A stretch of DNA of 64,000 nt from Cenococcum geophilum 1.58 (Eukaryota; Ascomycota; Dothideomycetes; Gloniales; Gloniaceae). Both the position numbers and the translations under genes were made by a program. Each line of letters begins with the position of its first letter. Positions within the stretch are counted from its first letter, which is position 1. The stretch spans positions 186,001 through 250,000 of the forward strand of contig KV748234.1 of assembly GCA_001692895.1 (NCBI GenBank), given 5' to 3'. The notes under the pieces were generated by a model, which saw only the letters and a program-made list of their open reading frames with translations, did not search any database and was not told where the DNA came from. Positions 24,263-35,900 of this stretch are shown here, in pieces.

Positions 24263-24313
24263 GAGCCAATAGCGATTTTCTATCCTGGGGATGGAAAATC
24301 CTGATTGGTTGGC
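24263..24313 (+). repeat. Hairpin module, Copia-2 version
   Basis: GATTTTCTATCC and GGATGGAAAATC form a near-perfect hairpin at 24274-24300. With its flanks (GAGCCAATAGC on the left, CTGATTGGTTGGC on the right) the segment matches, in reverse complement, the segment at 58222-58272 of the unrelated Gypsy-B. Both copies lie in the 3' non-coding region just before a 3' LTR. Confidence 0.75.
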
Positions 24314-24440
24314 AGAAGTTAGGTTCGGCAGAATTTGGCAGAATTTGGCAGAATTTGGTATTATGGCAGAATTCGGCAGAATTCGGTAATATGTCAGAAT
24401 TTGGCAGAATTTAGTAATATGGCAGAATTTGGCAGAAAGT
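24309..24440 (+). repeat. Decamer tandem repeats (TTGGCAGAAT) before the Copia-2 3' LTR
   Basis: About ten copies of GGCAGAATTT/GGCAGAATTC are arranged singly or in tandem, separated by GGTAATAT-type words. The same decamer, on the other strand as ATTCTGCCAA, recurs in the Gypsy-C LTRs (52370-52400 and 57895-57930). No protein frame crosses them. Confidence 0.85.
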
Positions 24441-24524
24441 TGCTATTGCGTATATACTACGAATAGCCTAGAAGTAGACTTGACTTTAAAGTGTAGATTA
24501 GTCTTTTTTTTAGAGTTGCTCTAG

Positions 24525-24697
24525 TGTCGGAACGTTAATTATATAACGTGGTTATGGGACTATGTAGCGAGGTTAGCTAACCTGACCTTGGAGCAACCCC
24601 TTACTTTTAGTAAAAACAATTAACTACTAACTTCAACACCGCATACGTACCACTACAAGTGATATTCGTGCACGTTGATAAAGCGAGTATACCGACA
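24525..24697 (+). repeat. Copia-2 3' LTR
   Basis: 173 bp, TGTCGGAACG...TATACCGACA, followed by duplication CTTAC. Its first base pair is unmutated, unlike the 5' LTR. Confidence 0.93.
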
Positions 24698-24992
24698 CTT
24701 ACTAAACTAAAAAATAAAAAGGATTTAGGGATTTTAACTAGGTTTAAGAAACGGCATATAAAGGGCTATTATAACGTAGTAATAAAAAGATACTTCCTTA
24801 CGGATAGGCCGTATATACTCTAATAACTGTACTAAAAGTAGTATAGGTAAAGACACAATGACGAGTAGGAAGATTTCTATATGTAGTTAGATAAAAGAGT
24901 TATATAGGACCACCTAATTATAGAAAAAGTAATAAATTATATTAAGGGAGCCTTAATTATAATGTTAAAGGATTTAGAGGAACAATTAGAGG
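24698..24992 (+). pseudogene. Gypsy-A G2 linker, part 2
   Basis: Continues the G2 frame after Copia-2 (TKLKNKKDLGILTRFKKRHIKGYYN) in the uncharacterised linker shared by all Gypsy-A copies. It ends at 24992, where G3 inserted with duplication AGAGG. Confidence 0.8.
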
Positions 24993-25417
24993 TATTACGG
25001 ACGCTTTAAGTACGATATTATAACTATTTAGAGAAGAGACGGAAGAAGCTAGTTAGTTAATTTAGGTACGGTCTAGGATAGAGCCAATAGAACTATGTGA
25101 TGAGGAATGGTAACTAAGGTTATATGATGTGCTACGTATTAAACGAGAGGAACGAGAGGAACTTACGTACCTTATATATAAGACGTATATTACGTATAAG
25201 AAGGATTTTATAGGAGTACGGTTGTGTATTTAAGGACCCTTAGTCCCTACCTAGATAGTTCCTTCCTTGTAGTGATTCTTAGAATATAATTGGAGTTAAT
25301 TTATTAGGCAACCACTCTACCAGTTGTTATTACGTTATTAACTTTTGTACTTGTATTTTCTATACACCTAGCCTAATAATGAGCCTACCGTAGTTCCTGC
25401 TATAAGGTTCCGTTATA
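24993..25417 (+). repeat. Gypsy-A G3 5' LTR
   Basis: 425 bp, TATTACGGACGC...TCCGTTATA. Matches 32521-32945 over its full length. The central block (about 25125-25200: GAGGAACGAGAGGAAC-containing) differs from that of G2. Confidence 0.93.
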
Positions 25418-25461
25418 CAATTACTACCTAGTTATAGTATTAATATAAGAAGTTAAATAAC

Positions 25462-27480
25462 ATGCCACTAAAAGCAGCTACTACTACGACGCTATTGACG
25501 GCAGCAACTACTTTAAGGATAGGAGGTGATACTAGTATAGCAGATACTAACTTATAGCAACCTGTGACGGTTGGACAGCTATAGGAAATAGTTGACTAGC
25601 TAATAGCTAATAATATAGTGTTAGAAGAAAGACTTAACGGGATAGGAGCAGCAAAGATTAAGCTACTATTAATTAAAAGATTTATAGGAGAGAGATTAAA
25701 GCTTAAAGGATTCCTTACGCAGATATACTTTAAGGTCTTATAAGAGGGAGCAAAGTTACCTACACTTATAGATTGGATAGCCTACGTAGGACTATTCTTA
25801 TTAGGAAGAGCACTTAAGTGGTTTAAACTTTACCTTATAGAGATATAGGCAAACGGAATAACAACCACTAATTAAGACGTGCGATTTATATTCTTAAGTT
25901 GGGAAGGATTTGCAGAACGACTTACGCAAATATTTGGAAACCTGGAAGAAATAACTATAGCAGAAAAAAACTCCAGAACCTCGTATAACAAACTTTAGCA
26001 ATTAAGTATATAATATAGTTCTAGATACTAGCAATATAAGTAGAGTGGAATAATAGGGCGCTTAAGGTATAGTATAAACAGGGACTTAAGGCTAAAGTCT
26101 AGGACGTAATTATTCTGATAAAAGATGCGGATATTTTAAGGGAACTAATAGATTAGGTGATTAAGATTGATAATTAGATCTACTAAAGGAAATAGGCTAA
26201 GAAAGGCTAGGATAGAGTTCTATAGTTATATAAGGCGCAGAGTACGTAACGACAAAAGCTAAGTTAGAAATTATAGTATAGCGCAGAGCTAATAGACCTA
26301 AGTGGCACTAAAGAAGCCTATAAGAGATGGAGTAAACTATGGAAACCTAAAGGACAAGGATTAGGTGAATAAAGGTCTAAGGAGTAGAGGCCAAATTAGG
26401 AATCTTATTAGTAGAAGATATTTAGGCGGACTTTATAGCAAGAGAAATAGTTTAAAGAAGGAGCTTACATAAATTGCGGAAAATAGGGTTATTACGTTAG
26501 AGACTGTAGAAGTGGGCAGAGTCACTATATAGTAAAGGGTACGAGACTAGCAGACGATATATATATATAAAGGGACGATAATGTGCTGTAAGGAACAAAA
26601 GAATGTTTAATCAAAAGTTTTGCATTTTGTTATAATAACGTATGCCGAATTTATAAGGATGCTAAGTATAGTATAAGCTATTAGCTATAAGAGCTAGCAC
26701 CTATAGGATGTAAAGGAACTAACGAACTAGTTCGCAGATCGGATATTAAGGACGATGAATTTGACCTAGGCGAAACATTCTGTAACGATAAGGTAATAAG
26801 GGCCGCTTACTAGGAGCGAGTAGACCTTAAAGATATTATACTAGAGGTAGAGGATGATTCTACTATAGAATAGGGAATATTAGTAGGGATTAAAACCCTA
26901 CTAGATATGATATCTATCGCTTTATAAGACGCAAGAGAAGTAGGATAGTGAACTACTTCGGTACTTGATAAAGGCAAAAGGCTAAAGGCTTAAGATTCTT
27001 ATAGCGAGATAAGAGATAACTAAGATTCTTAAAACGAGATAAGGTAAGCTTAAGGACCTATAACAGACGATAACTGATAGAGTAGAGTAGTAGCTTAGTT
27101 TAAAAATATACGAATGAGCTCGGGATAGAGGTTCCTATAGGTATAAGATTCTTAAGACGAGATAAGTGAGATTTAAGACTCTTAAGATAAGATGAGAATA
27201 CTAAGTAAGCCTAGTTAGACTAAGGCTAAAGCTAAGCTTAAGATAGAAGCGAGCTTGGGATTAAAGAACCTAAGGGGTTAAGAATTTGGAGTATGAATTA
27301 GGACACCTATAGATAAGAGGTAAGGAGCTTTTTTATAGATTAGAGAATCTGTGGTATAAATAGTAATTAGACTAGGAGACAAATATATAAACCCAGAGGA
27401 TTTACTAGTTAAATGAAGTGTTTGGACTAAAGATTAAAAAATTAATACCGGGATTAAGAAGTAAGATAACTTTAAGGATT
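25462..27480 (+). pseudogene. Gypsy-A G3 gag with CCHC zinc knuckle (broken)
   Basis: ATG at 25462 (MPLKAATTTTLLTAATTLR). Helical capsid-like region: LLIKRFIGERLKLKGFLTQIYF (about 25680), LIDWIAYVGLFLLGRALKWFK. The zinc knuckle at about 26463-26513 reads AYINCGKQGYYVRDCRS: one Cys is changed to Tyr and the His to Tyr, both G/C-to-A/T changes. C-terminal to it come an acidic segment (DEFDLGETFCNDKVIRA) and short repeats encoding DSQDEIR-like peptides (about 26990-27200). Role in the family: particle formation and RNA binding. Confidence 0.78.
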
Positions 27481-28520
27481 AGAGCGTAAGGCGTAAACTA
27501 AAAGAAACTATAGAAGAGTTTAGGTAAAGAATTATTGTATGGTAAGAATAGAAACTAGATAAGAGATTTAGCATATTAGGACGTATAAAGGACAGAGCAC
27601 TAGTATGAAGAATTATTAATAGACTAAGAGTAGGTATATTAAGAGTTAAGTGGCTTACCAAACTAGAAGATAAGGAGGATCTAGGGATTCTAATTAGGTT
27701 TGAGGAATGATATATAAAGGGCTGTTACGATATAGTAATAAGAAGATACTTCCTTATGGATAGACTGTATATACTCTAGCAGCTATACCAAAAGTGGTAT
27801 AGGTAAAGGCATAATAATAAGTGGGAAGATTTCTATATATGGTTAGATGAAAAAGTTATCTAAAACCACCTAATTATAGAGAAGGCCATAACGTATATTA
27901 AAGGAGCCTTAATTATAACGTTAAAGGATCTAGAGGAACGTTTAGAGGACTAGAGAAGTAAGAGGCGTATCTTAGTACCTGCGAATAAAGTTGTAACGTT
28001 TAGATTAGCACGATAAAGGTTTAAACTTAAGGATGAAGATAAGCTAAGAGTTAACCCAAAACACCTAGTATATTATACGTTATTATAGATTACGTGCGTA
28101 GACAATATATGCGAAATACATAAGAATCCGAAGGAAAAGAATTGGAAATACCCTATAAGGATGTACTAGATAATAGACGAGTAATAGTATAGGAATGCTA
28201 AATATATATATAGATGGCATCCAGCAGAGGTCCAAGAGAAAGGAAGTTTAGTACTTTAACCAGGAAGATTCCTTATAGAAGAATGCTTAGACGGATAACA
28301 GTGGTAGGAATACTTAGAAAATACGTGTCTATAGTATATAGAAGATAAAAAGTAAATTAGGTATTGGCTAAAGAGCGAGCTAAGTGCACTAGGATTAAGC
28401 AGCTAACAGTTAGGAAAAGTAGAGGCCTATAGGACTAGAGGGAGCTAGTAGTAGAGCCTTAGACCCTTAAAGGAATTTAAGGACAACACCTAAATTTACG
28501 AGTTAATTAGTAAGATTAGC
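27481..28520 (+). pseudogene. Gypsy-A G3 uncharacterised linker between gag and protease
   Basis: About 350 codons, plus the region just upstream, separate the gag tail from the protease. The text is shared by G1, G2, G3 and G4: LGRIKDRALV-, WLTKLEDKEDLGILIRF-, GCYDIVIRRYFL- and VIQNHLIIEKAITYIKGALIITLKDLEE-type segments, then RMYQIIDEQ. I recognise no domain. It is rich in charged and aromatic residues and probably helical. Because all copies carry it, it belongs to the family and is not an insertion. Confidence 0.6.
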
Positions 28521-31500
28521 AGTTTAAAGCGCTAATAGATAGTGGAGTAACGCAAAACTATATTTTACTAGCAGCAGTTAAGAGAATGGGACTACCTTAT
28601 AAATAAAAGGAGCAACCTTACCTATTAGTTATAATTTTAGGAGATCTAATAACCTATAGAGGAGGGATTATTAATCTTAAAACAGGACCTATTTAGATAA
28701 CTATTAAAGGGAGATAAATTAAGATGTCTTTTAATATCCTACTATTGGGATAGGATAAGGCAGTATTAGGTATGCCTTGGTTACAGGAATATAATCTAAG
28801 GATTAATTAGATTATAGGTTAGGTCGATATTAGAGATACTTAACGCCGTAAGATGTAACAATAAGCCAAGTTAGTATAGTACTAAGTAGGAGCAATTTAT
28901 AAAGAAATAGAAAAAGGACTAAGTTATGTACTAAAGAGATACTATAAGTATAGTAAAAAACTATAGTTACCGGGAAGTAAAAAGCTGTTAGAATATATAG
29001 TATAGGACTATAAGATAGAGTTGGAACCAGGAATAAGTTTAAAGTTCTTTCTAATCTATAAACTTACTAAAGAAGAAGGTAAAGCGTTAAAAGAGTTTGT
29101 CTAGGAAAATCTATAAAAGGGATATATTAGACCATCACAGTCATTAGCGGGTTATCTAGTACTATTTGTACTAAAGAAAAATGGCAAACTAAGGCTATGT
29201 ATTAACTATAGATAGTTAAACAGTATTACTAGGAAGGATAGGTATCCTTTACTTTTAATTAGCGAAATCTAAGACAGGATAGGCAATATGTAAATCTTTA
29301 TAAAGATAGATCTAAGATAGGCGTACTATTAGATTAGGATTAAGGAAGGCAATAAATAGAAGGCAGTCTTTAGGTTAAAGGAAGGACTGTATAAACTATT
29401 AGTTATATAATTCGGGCTTATAAACGTACTAGTAATGTTCTAAAAGCGTATTAATAATATATTAGGAGAACACTTGGATGAATTTATTATAGTATATTTT
29501 AATAATATTATTATCTACTTAATAACTGAGGAAGAATATAGGGAATACGTTAAATAGGTTTTAAAGAGACTATAAGAAGAATAGATGCTAGTAGCAATTA
29601 AGAAATGCGAGTTCTTTACCAGGAAGACCGATTTCGTTAGATTTATTATTAAATTAGGCCAACTTAGTATAGATCTAAAGAAGATTAAGGCTATAGTGAA
29701 TTGGTAAGAACTAGAGAACGTTATATAGTTAAGATTATTTCTAGGGTTTTGTAATTACTATAGAAGGTTTATAGCGCAGTAGTTAAAGGATATTAAGCCA
29801 CTTACAAGATTAATATAGAAAAAAGAACTATGGGTATAGGGAGAGAAGTAAAGAGAACTCTTTAAGAAAGTTAAAGAATTGTTTACCTAGGAGCCAGTTC
29901 TTAAGATCTATTAATTAGGACTAGAGATAGTTGTAAAGACGGATATATTAGACTATACACTAGGGGTATACTTTATATAAAGGCATTAAGATAGATGGCA
30001 CCTAGTGGCATACTATAGTCGAAAGATAACACCACTAGAGTTAAACTATAACATCTATAATAAGGAGTTATTAGGTATAGTTATAGTATTAAAGGAATAG
30101 AGAGCATTCTTATAAGGCACAGAGAAACTATTTATAGTTAAGACGGATTATAAGAACCTAACAGGATTCCTAATAACAAAGGAACTTAACTAAAGATAGG
30201 TTAGATGGGTAGAGATACTTATAAAATACCATTTTAAGATTTAGTATACTAAGGGTATAGACAATATAAGGGTAGATGCTCTAAGCCGTAAAGCTAAACT
30301 ATAAAATAAGGAGAAGCTATTGGGGGCTTTATTATAAAAGGATATAGATGGATTAATTAGGTATAATTATCTAAGAATTATAGCAACTTAAGAAGATAAT
30401 AAACTAGAGAAAGTCTATAAGACACCGGAAAGCTTTTAGGCATAAAGAATTCTAAAAGCATAGCTAAAAGATCCACAGACGGATATATACAAAAATTAAG
30501 AAATAAAGTACATCCTAAGAAGTATAGTAGAGTAGTTTATAGAAGACTTCTATAAGGGACTAACTTAAGGATATAATAGAGCTATGGGCTTAGTATTAAG
30601 ACTTTAGGAGGAGTATATTATTAACGGAATTTAAAGGATAGCTAGAAAAGTTATAAAGGAATGTTTAGATTGCTAAAGGAATAAACTAATAAGGCATAAG
30701 CTATATAGAGGGCTACAACCTATTAAAATACCAGAAAGACTATAGGAGGTTATATTATAGGACTTTATTATTAAGTTACTAAAATTAAAAGATCCTATTA
30801 CTGGATAAGATTATAACGCGATCTTAGTAATAATAGACAAGCTTATAAAGTAGGGATACTTTATAGCATATATAGAAGAAATCTTAGTAGAAAATATCGC
30901 TAGAATCTATGTTAAAGAAGTATTTATAAGATATAGAGCACTAAGTAAGATTATATTGGATAGAGATCTAAGATTTATAGTAGTATTCTAGGAAGTATTT
31001 TTAGCAGAGTAAGGAGTTTAAGTAGTAACTTCTACTATATACCATCCACAGATAAACGGTTAAATAAAAAGATTAAATTAGACGCTAGAGCAGTATCTAA
31101 GGCATTATATTAATTATGCATAGAATAATTAGGTATTACTATTACCAGTTATATAGTTTATATATAATGTAACACCTTAAGAAGGAATAAGTATATTACT
31201 ATTTAAGGCAAATTATGGATATAAGCCAAGAACATTGTTATTACTACGGCAAGTAAAGAAAACGAGTAGTACAGCTAAAGAAAGAATAAAGATATTAATA
31301 AATCTTTATGCAGACCTTATAGAATTAGTAAAGAAAGTGTAAAAGAGAATGAAAAAGTACTATAATGCTAAGAGATCTAAGGGACCAGATCTTAAGGAGG
31401 GAGATAAAGTATAGTTACTATATAAAAATTTTAAGAGTCGACGACTAAGTAAGAAGTTAAACTATGTTAAACTAGAACCTTTCGAAATTACGTAAAAGAT

Positions 31501-32010
31501 TTTACCGGTTATATTTAAGTTAAACCTACCAGCCAAAATAAAGATCTACCCTATATAGCATACCGCAATGCTAGAGCTAGTATATAGGAATATTAAGCCA
31601 CTAGTCTATAAAGCAGACACGTATAGAGAATAAAAAGAAGATAAATAGTAAGTATTAAAGATTGTTAATTATAAGGATATTAACAACAAAACATAGTACG
31701 AGGTTAAGTGGATAGGCTATACTAAGACTACCTAGAAGCTACTAGAGAATTTAAAAAACGCTATAGAAAAGGTATAGGAGTATCGGAAGAGATTAGGTTA
31801 GGTAGTATTAATAAAGAAGAATTGCTAAAGAATAAGTTACCTAAGGGGGACCTAAGAAGAGCAGTTGCCGAACTACTTAAATCTATTTCCTTCTCTATTA
31901 GAGGAGAGTCCGTTCTTTTATTGCCTAGTTCCTATAAACCTTATTCCATAAGTTTCTACTCCTTAAAACGAACTTTCTTATAAACCTTCTTAAGACGAAG
32001 CAGACGAGCA
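28521..32010 (+). pseudogene. Gypsy-A G3 pol: protease, RT, RNase H, integrase, chromodomain (broken)
   Basis: Protease: FKALIDSGVTQNYIL, with DSG intact at 28538-28546. RT, about 29020-29530: [46 protein letters not shown]. The YLDD box is changed to YFNN at 29495-29506. RNase H/tether, about 29830-30310: VVYYSRKI-type and RKAKL. Integrase, about 30420-31400: zinc part with CQRNKLIRHKL, core DFIIKLLKLKDPITGQDY, then ILDRDLRFIVVF and QTLEQYLRHYINY. A GPDLKEGDKVQLLYKNF block is followed by a chromodomain at about 31680-31800 (YEVKWIGYTKTTQ). Chromodomains of this family bind methylated H3K9 and steer integration to heterochromatin. Confidence 0.88.
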
Positions 32011-32505
32011 GATGCCGCAATTTAAGCATTTAAGGCCTTCTATTCCGCGTTACAGGAACGTTCTAACTTAGTAAGGGCTTACAATAGTTTACTATCTAGC
32101 CGCGTAGTAGCAGATTAAATATAAGACCCTAAGACAAATCAATTAGGGAATTAGACGACTATTAAGAGTAATAGGTTATATATATTTAGCATTAGAAGTA
32201 AAGCAAACGTTATAGAACAAACGAATATTCGCTTTAGTATACTCTAAGCAAAAGAACGGTTATTATAAAGATAGGTTCGCTAACGCAATATAAACTAACC
32301 CCTCTTTTAAACAACAAGAATACGGAGACGGTATAATCTCACCAAGAGATAATATTGCAGTAATAGTGCGAGCACGACGTTGGGCGTGTAAAGAAGAAAT
32401 TACTTTAGGTATAATAAGTAATAATATTAACCAAATTAATTAGACGGACATTATACCTCTAGTAAACAACTTAGAGATATTTTGAATCTTTAAGGACGAA
32501 AATAA
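32011..32505 (+). pseudogene. Gypsy-A G3 region after the chromodomain: conserved extra frame
   Basis: Downstream of the chromodomain and its Pro/Leu-rich tail, one frame read through stops gives FKAFYSALQERSNLVRAYNSLLSSRVVAD, then DPKTNQLGN, NIRFSILQAKERLL and NINQPLF. Another frame further on gives DGIISPRDNIAVIVRARRWACKEE and TDIIPLVNNLEIF. The corresponding G2 region (37430-37927) gives the similar FRAFYSALQERSRLAKAQVSLLSS, so the segment was probably protein-coding. I do not recognise the domain. It ends at the polypurine tract before the 3' LTR. Confidence 0.55.
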
Positions 32506-32520
32506 AGAGGAAGGAGATGG

Positions 32521-32945
32521 TATTACGGACGCTTTAAGTACAATATTATAACTACTTAGAGAAGAGACGGAAGAAGCTAGTTAGTTAATTTAGGCACGGT
32601 TTAGGATAGAGCCAATAGAACTATGTAATAAGGAATAGTAACTAAGGTTATATAATATACTACGTATTAAATAAGAGGAATAAGAGAAACTTACGTACCT
32701 TATATATAAGACGTATATTACGTATAAGAAGGATTTTATAGGAGTATAGTTGTGTATTTAAGGACCCTTAGTCCCTACCTAGATAGTTCCTTCCTTATAG
32801 TAATTCTCAGAATACAATTAGAGTTAATCTGTTAGGCAACTACTCCACTAGTTATTATTACGTTGTTGACTTTTATACTTGCATTTCCTACACACCTAGC
32901 CCAATAACGAGCCCACCGTAGTTCCTGCTACAAGGTTCCATTATA
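32521..32945 (+). repeat. Gypsy-A G3 3' LTR
   Basis: 425 bp, TATTACGGACGC...TTCCATTATA, followed by AGAGG. Compared with the 5' LTR the changes are mostly transitions. Confidence 0.93.
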
Positions 32946-35900
32946 AGAGGACTAAAAAAGTAAAAGGCGTATTTTAGTACCTGTAAATAAAGTTATAATA
33001 TTTAGATTAATATAATAAAGGTTTAAACTTAAAGATAAAAATAAGTTAAGAGTTAACCTAAAGCACCTAGCGTACTAACGTCTTAGCTACCTAGTCGAGC
33101 CAGCTACCTAGTTAAGCTACCCTAAAACACACTAAAATCTACTAACTTTAGCCTTTTATAACTCTACCCCTATTAAAGATATTTAAATGAAATTTTAAAT
33201 ATAGCTACTTATATATAAAAGTATTTTATTTATAATGTTTTTAAATATATATATTTAAGCTAATATAATATGTTATTAATAAATATTTAAAATTAAGCTT
33301 TTTTCTAGGAATTATTATATTAGCTTAAATATATATAATTTTTTTTAAAAAAAATTATAAATAAAAAAAACCTTTTTATATATAAGTAGCTATATTTAAA
33401 ATTTTATTTAAAAATCTTTAATAGGGGTAGGGTTATAAAAGGCTAAAGTTGGTAGATTTTGATGTGTTTTAGGGTAGCTCAACTAGGTAGCTGGCTTAAC
33501 TGGATGGCTAAGACGTTATATACTATATATAAAATATATAAAAATCCGAAAGAAAAGAACTAGAAATACCCTATAAGGATATATTGGGCGCTAAATAAGC
33601 GATAGTATAGAAATACTAAGTATATATATAGCTAGCATCTAATAGAAGTTTAGGAGTTAGGAAACTTAATACTTTAACTAGAAAGATTTCTTATAAAAGA
33701 ATGCTTAAATAGACGATAGTAGTGGAAATGCCTAGAGAATATGTATCTATAGTATATTAAGGATAAAAAGCGAATAAAGTATTAGCTAAAAAATAAGTTA
33801 AGTGTATAAGGATCTAGTAGCTAATAGTTAGGAAAAGTAGAGGCCTATAGAACTAGAGGGAGCTAGTAGTAGAGCCTTAAACCCTTAAAGGAATTTAAAA
33901 ATAACACCTAAATTTATAAGTTAAATAATAAGATTAGTAGTTTAAAGTATTAGTAGATAGTAGAGTAATAAGAAACTATATTTTACTAATAGTAGTTAAA
34001 AGAATGGGGCTACCGTATAGATAGAAGGAGTACCCTTATCTACTAGTTATAATTTTAGGAGATCTAATAGCCTATAGAGAAAGCATTATTAATCTTAAAA
34101 TAGGACCTATTTAAATAACCATTAAAGGGAGATAAATTAAGATGTCTTTTAATATATTACTATTAGGGAATAATAAGGCAGTACTAAGAATGCCTTAGTT
34201 ATAGAAATATAATCTAAAAATTAATTAAATTATAGGTTACGTTAATATTAGGGATACTTAACGCTATAAGACGTAATAATAAGCCAAGATGGTATAGTAC
34301 TAAGTAGGGGCGACCTACGAGGAAATAAATAAAGGACTAAGTTATGTACTAAAGAGATACTATAAGTACGGCAAGAAACTATAGTTACTAAAAAGTAAGA
34401 AGCTGTTAGAGTATATAGTATAGGACTATAAGATAGAATTAAAACTAGAAATAAGTTTAAAATTCTTTTTAATCTATAAGCTTACTAAAGAAGAAGGGAG
34501 AGTATTAAAAGAGTTTATTTAGGAGAACTTACGAAAGGGATATATTAAACTATTATAGTTATTAGTAGGTTATCTAATACTATTTATACTAAAGAAAAAT
34601 AGGAAACTTAGATTATATATTAACTATAAATAGTTAAATAGTATTACTAGAAAGGATAGGTATCCTTTACCCTTAATTAGTGAAATCTAAGATAGGATTA
34701 GTAATGCGCAAATCTTTATAAAGATAGATCTAAGATAGGCGTACTATTAGATTAGAATTAAGGAAGGCGATAAATAGAAGGCAGTTTTTAGGTTAAAGGA
34801 AAGACTATATAAACTATTAGTAAAGCAGTTTAGGCTTATAAATGCACTAGTAATATTTTAGAAGCGTATTAACAATATGCTAAAAAAGCATTTGGATAAA
34901 TTTATTATAGTATACCTTAATAATATTATTATCTACTTAATAAGTAAGGAAGAGCACGAAAACTACATTAAATGGGTTTTAGAGAGACTATAGGAAGAAT
35001 AAATGCTAGTAGCAATTAAGAAATACGAGTTCTTTACTAGGAAGATAGATTTTATTAGATTTATTATTAAACTAGGCCAACTTAGTATAGATCTAAAGAA
35101 GATTAAGGCTATAGTAAATTGGTAAGAACTAGAGAATATTACGCAGTTAAGATTATTTTTAGGGTTTTGTAATTACTATAGAAGGTTTATAACTTAATAG
35201 TTAAAGGATATTAAGCCATTTATAAGGTTAATAAAGAAAGAAGAACCTTAGGTATAGAAAGAAGAGTAAAGGAAATTATTTAAGGAGGTTAAAGAGTTGT
35301 TTACTTAAGACTTAATCTTTAAAATCTACTAACTAAAACTAGAGATAGTGGTTAAAACGGATATATTAGACTTTATACTAGGAGCGTGCTTTCTATAGAA
35401 ATATAAAGATAAATAGCACCTAGTGGTATACTATAGTTGGAAGATAACACTACTAAAACTAAACTATAATATCTATAATAAGGAGTTATTAGGTATAGTT
35501 ATAGTACTATAAAAATAGAGAGTATTTTTACAAGGTATAAAGAAACTATTTATAGTTAAAATGGATTATAAGAACCTAATAGGGTTCCTAATAATAAAAG
35601 AACTTAACTAAAGATAAGTTAAATAGGCAGAAATACTTATAGAATACTATTTTAAAATTTAGTATACTAAGGGTATAGATAATATATAAGCAGATGCTTT
35701 AAGTAAAAAGGCTAAACTATAAAATAATAAAAAGCTATTAGGGGCTTTACTATAAAAAGATATAAACGGATTAATTAGATATAATTATCCGAAAATTATA
35801 GCAATAGGAGAAATTAGTTAGAACTATAAATTACTAGAAAGTAACTAGTTATAAAAGATCTAAAATATATAGGTAAAGGATCCTAACTTAGAGTAGTATA

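Larger units (their letters stand above)
18403..24697 (+). mobile_element. Copia-2: full-length copia-type element inserted in G2
   Basis: 6295 bp with 173-bp LTRs bounded by TGTCGG...CCGACA and a 5-bp duplication CTTAC (18398-18402, 24698-24702). Internal order: leader with four repeats, gag with zinc knuckle, protease-like region, integrase, AT-hook, RT and RNase H, 3' non-coding region with a hairpin and decamer repeats. The frame carries moderate RIP damage. It belongs to a fungal copia lineage different from Copia-1: the RT active box is of the QTDD type. Copia-3 at the right edge has a related gag. Confidence 0.92.
24993..32945 (+). mobile_element. Gypsy-A copy G3, complete Ty3/gypsy chromovirus inserted in G2
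   Basis: 7953 bp, uninterrupted, with two 425-bp LTRs and target duplication AGAGG (24988-24992, 32946-32950). It is the least damaged Gypsy-A copy: the gag ATG, protease DSG and several Trp codons survive. Order: LTR, gag with zinc knuckle, long linker, protease, RT, RNase H, integrase, chromodomain, C-terminal extension, polypurine tract (GGAAGGAGATGG), LTR. Still dead because of many stops and loss of the RT aspartates. Confidence 0.94.

Noticed and set aside
24309-24440. CRISPR-like array of short repeats
   Set aside because: Units are only 10 bp with irregular spacing in a fungal retrotransposon; no cas genes.
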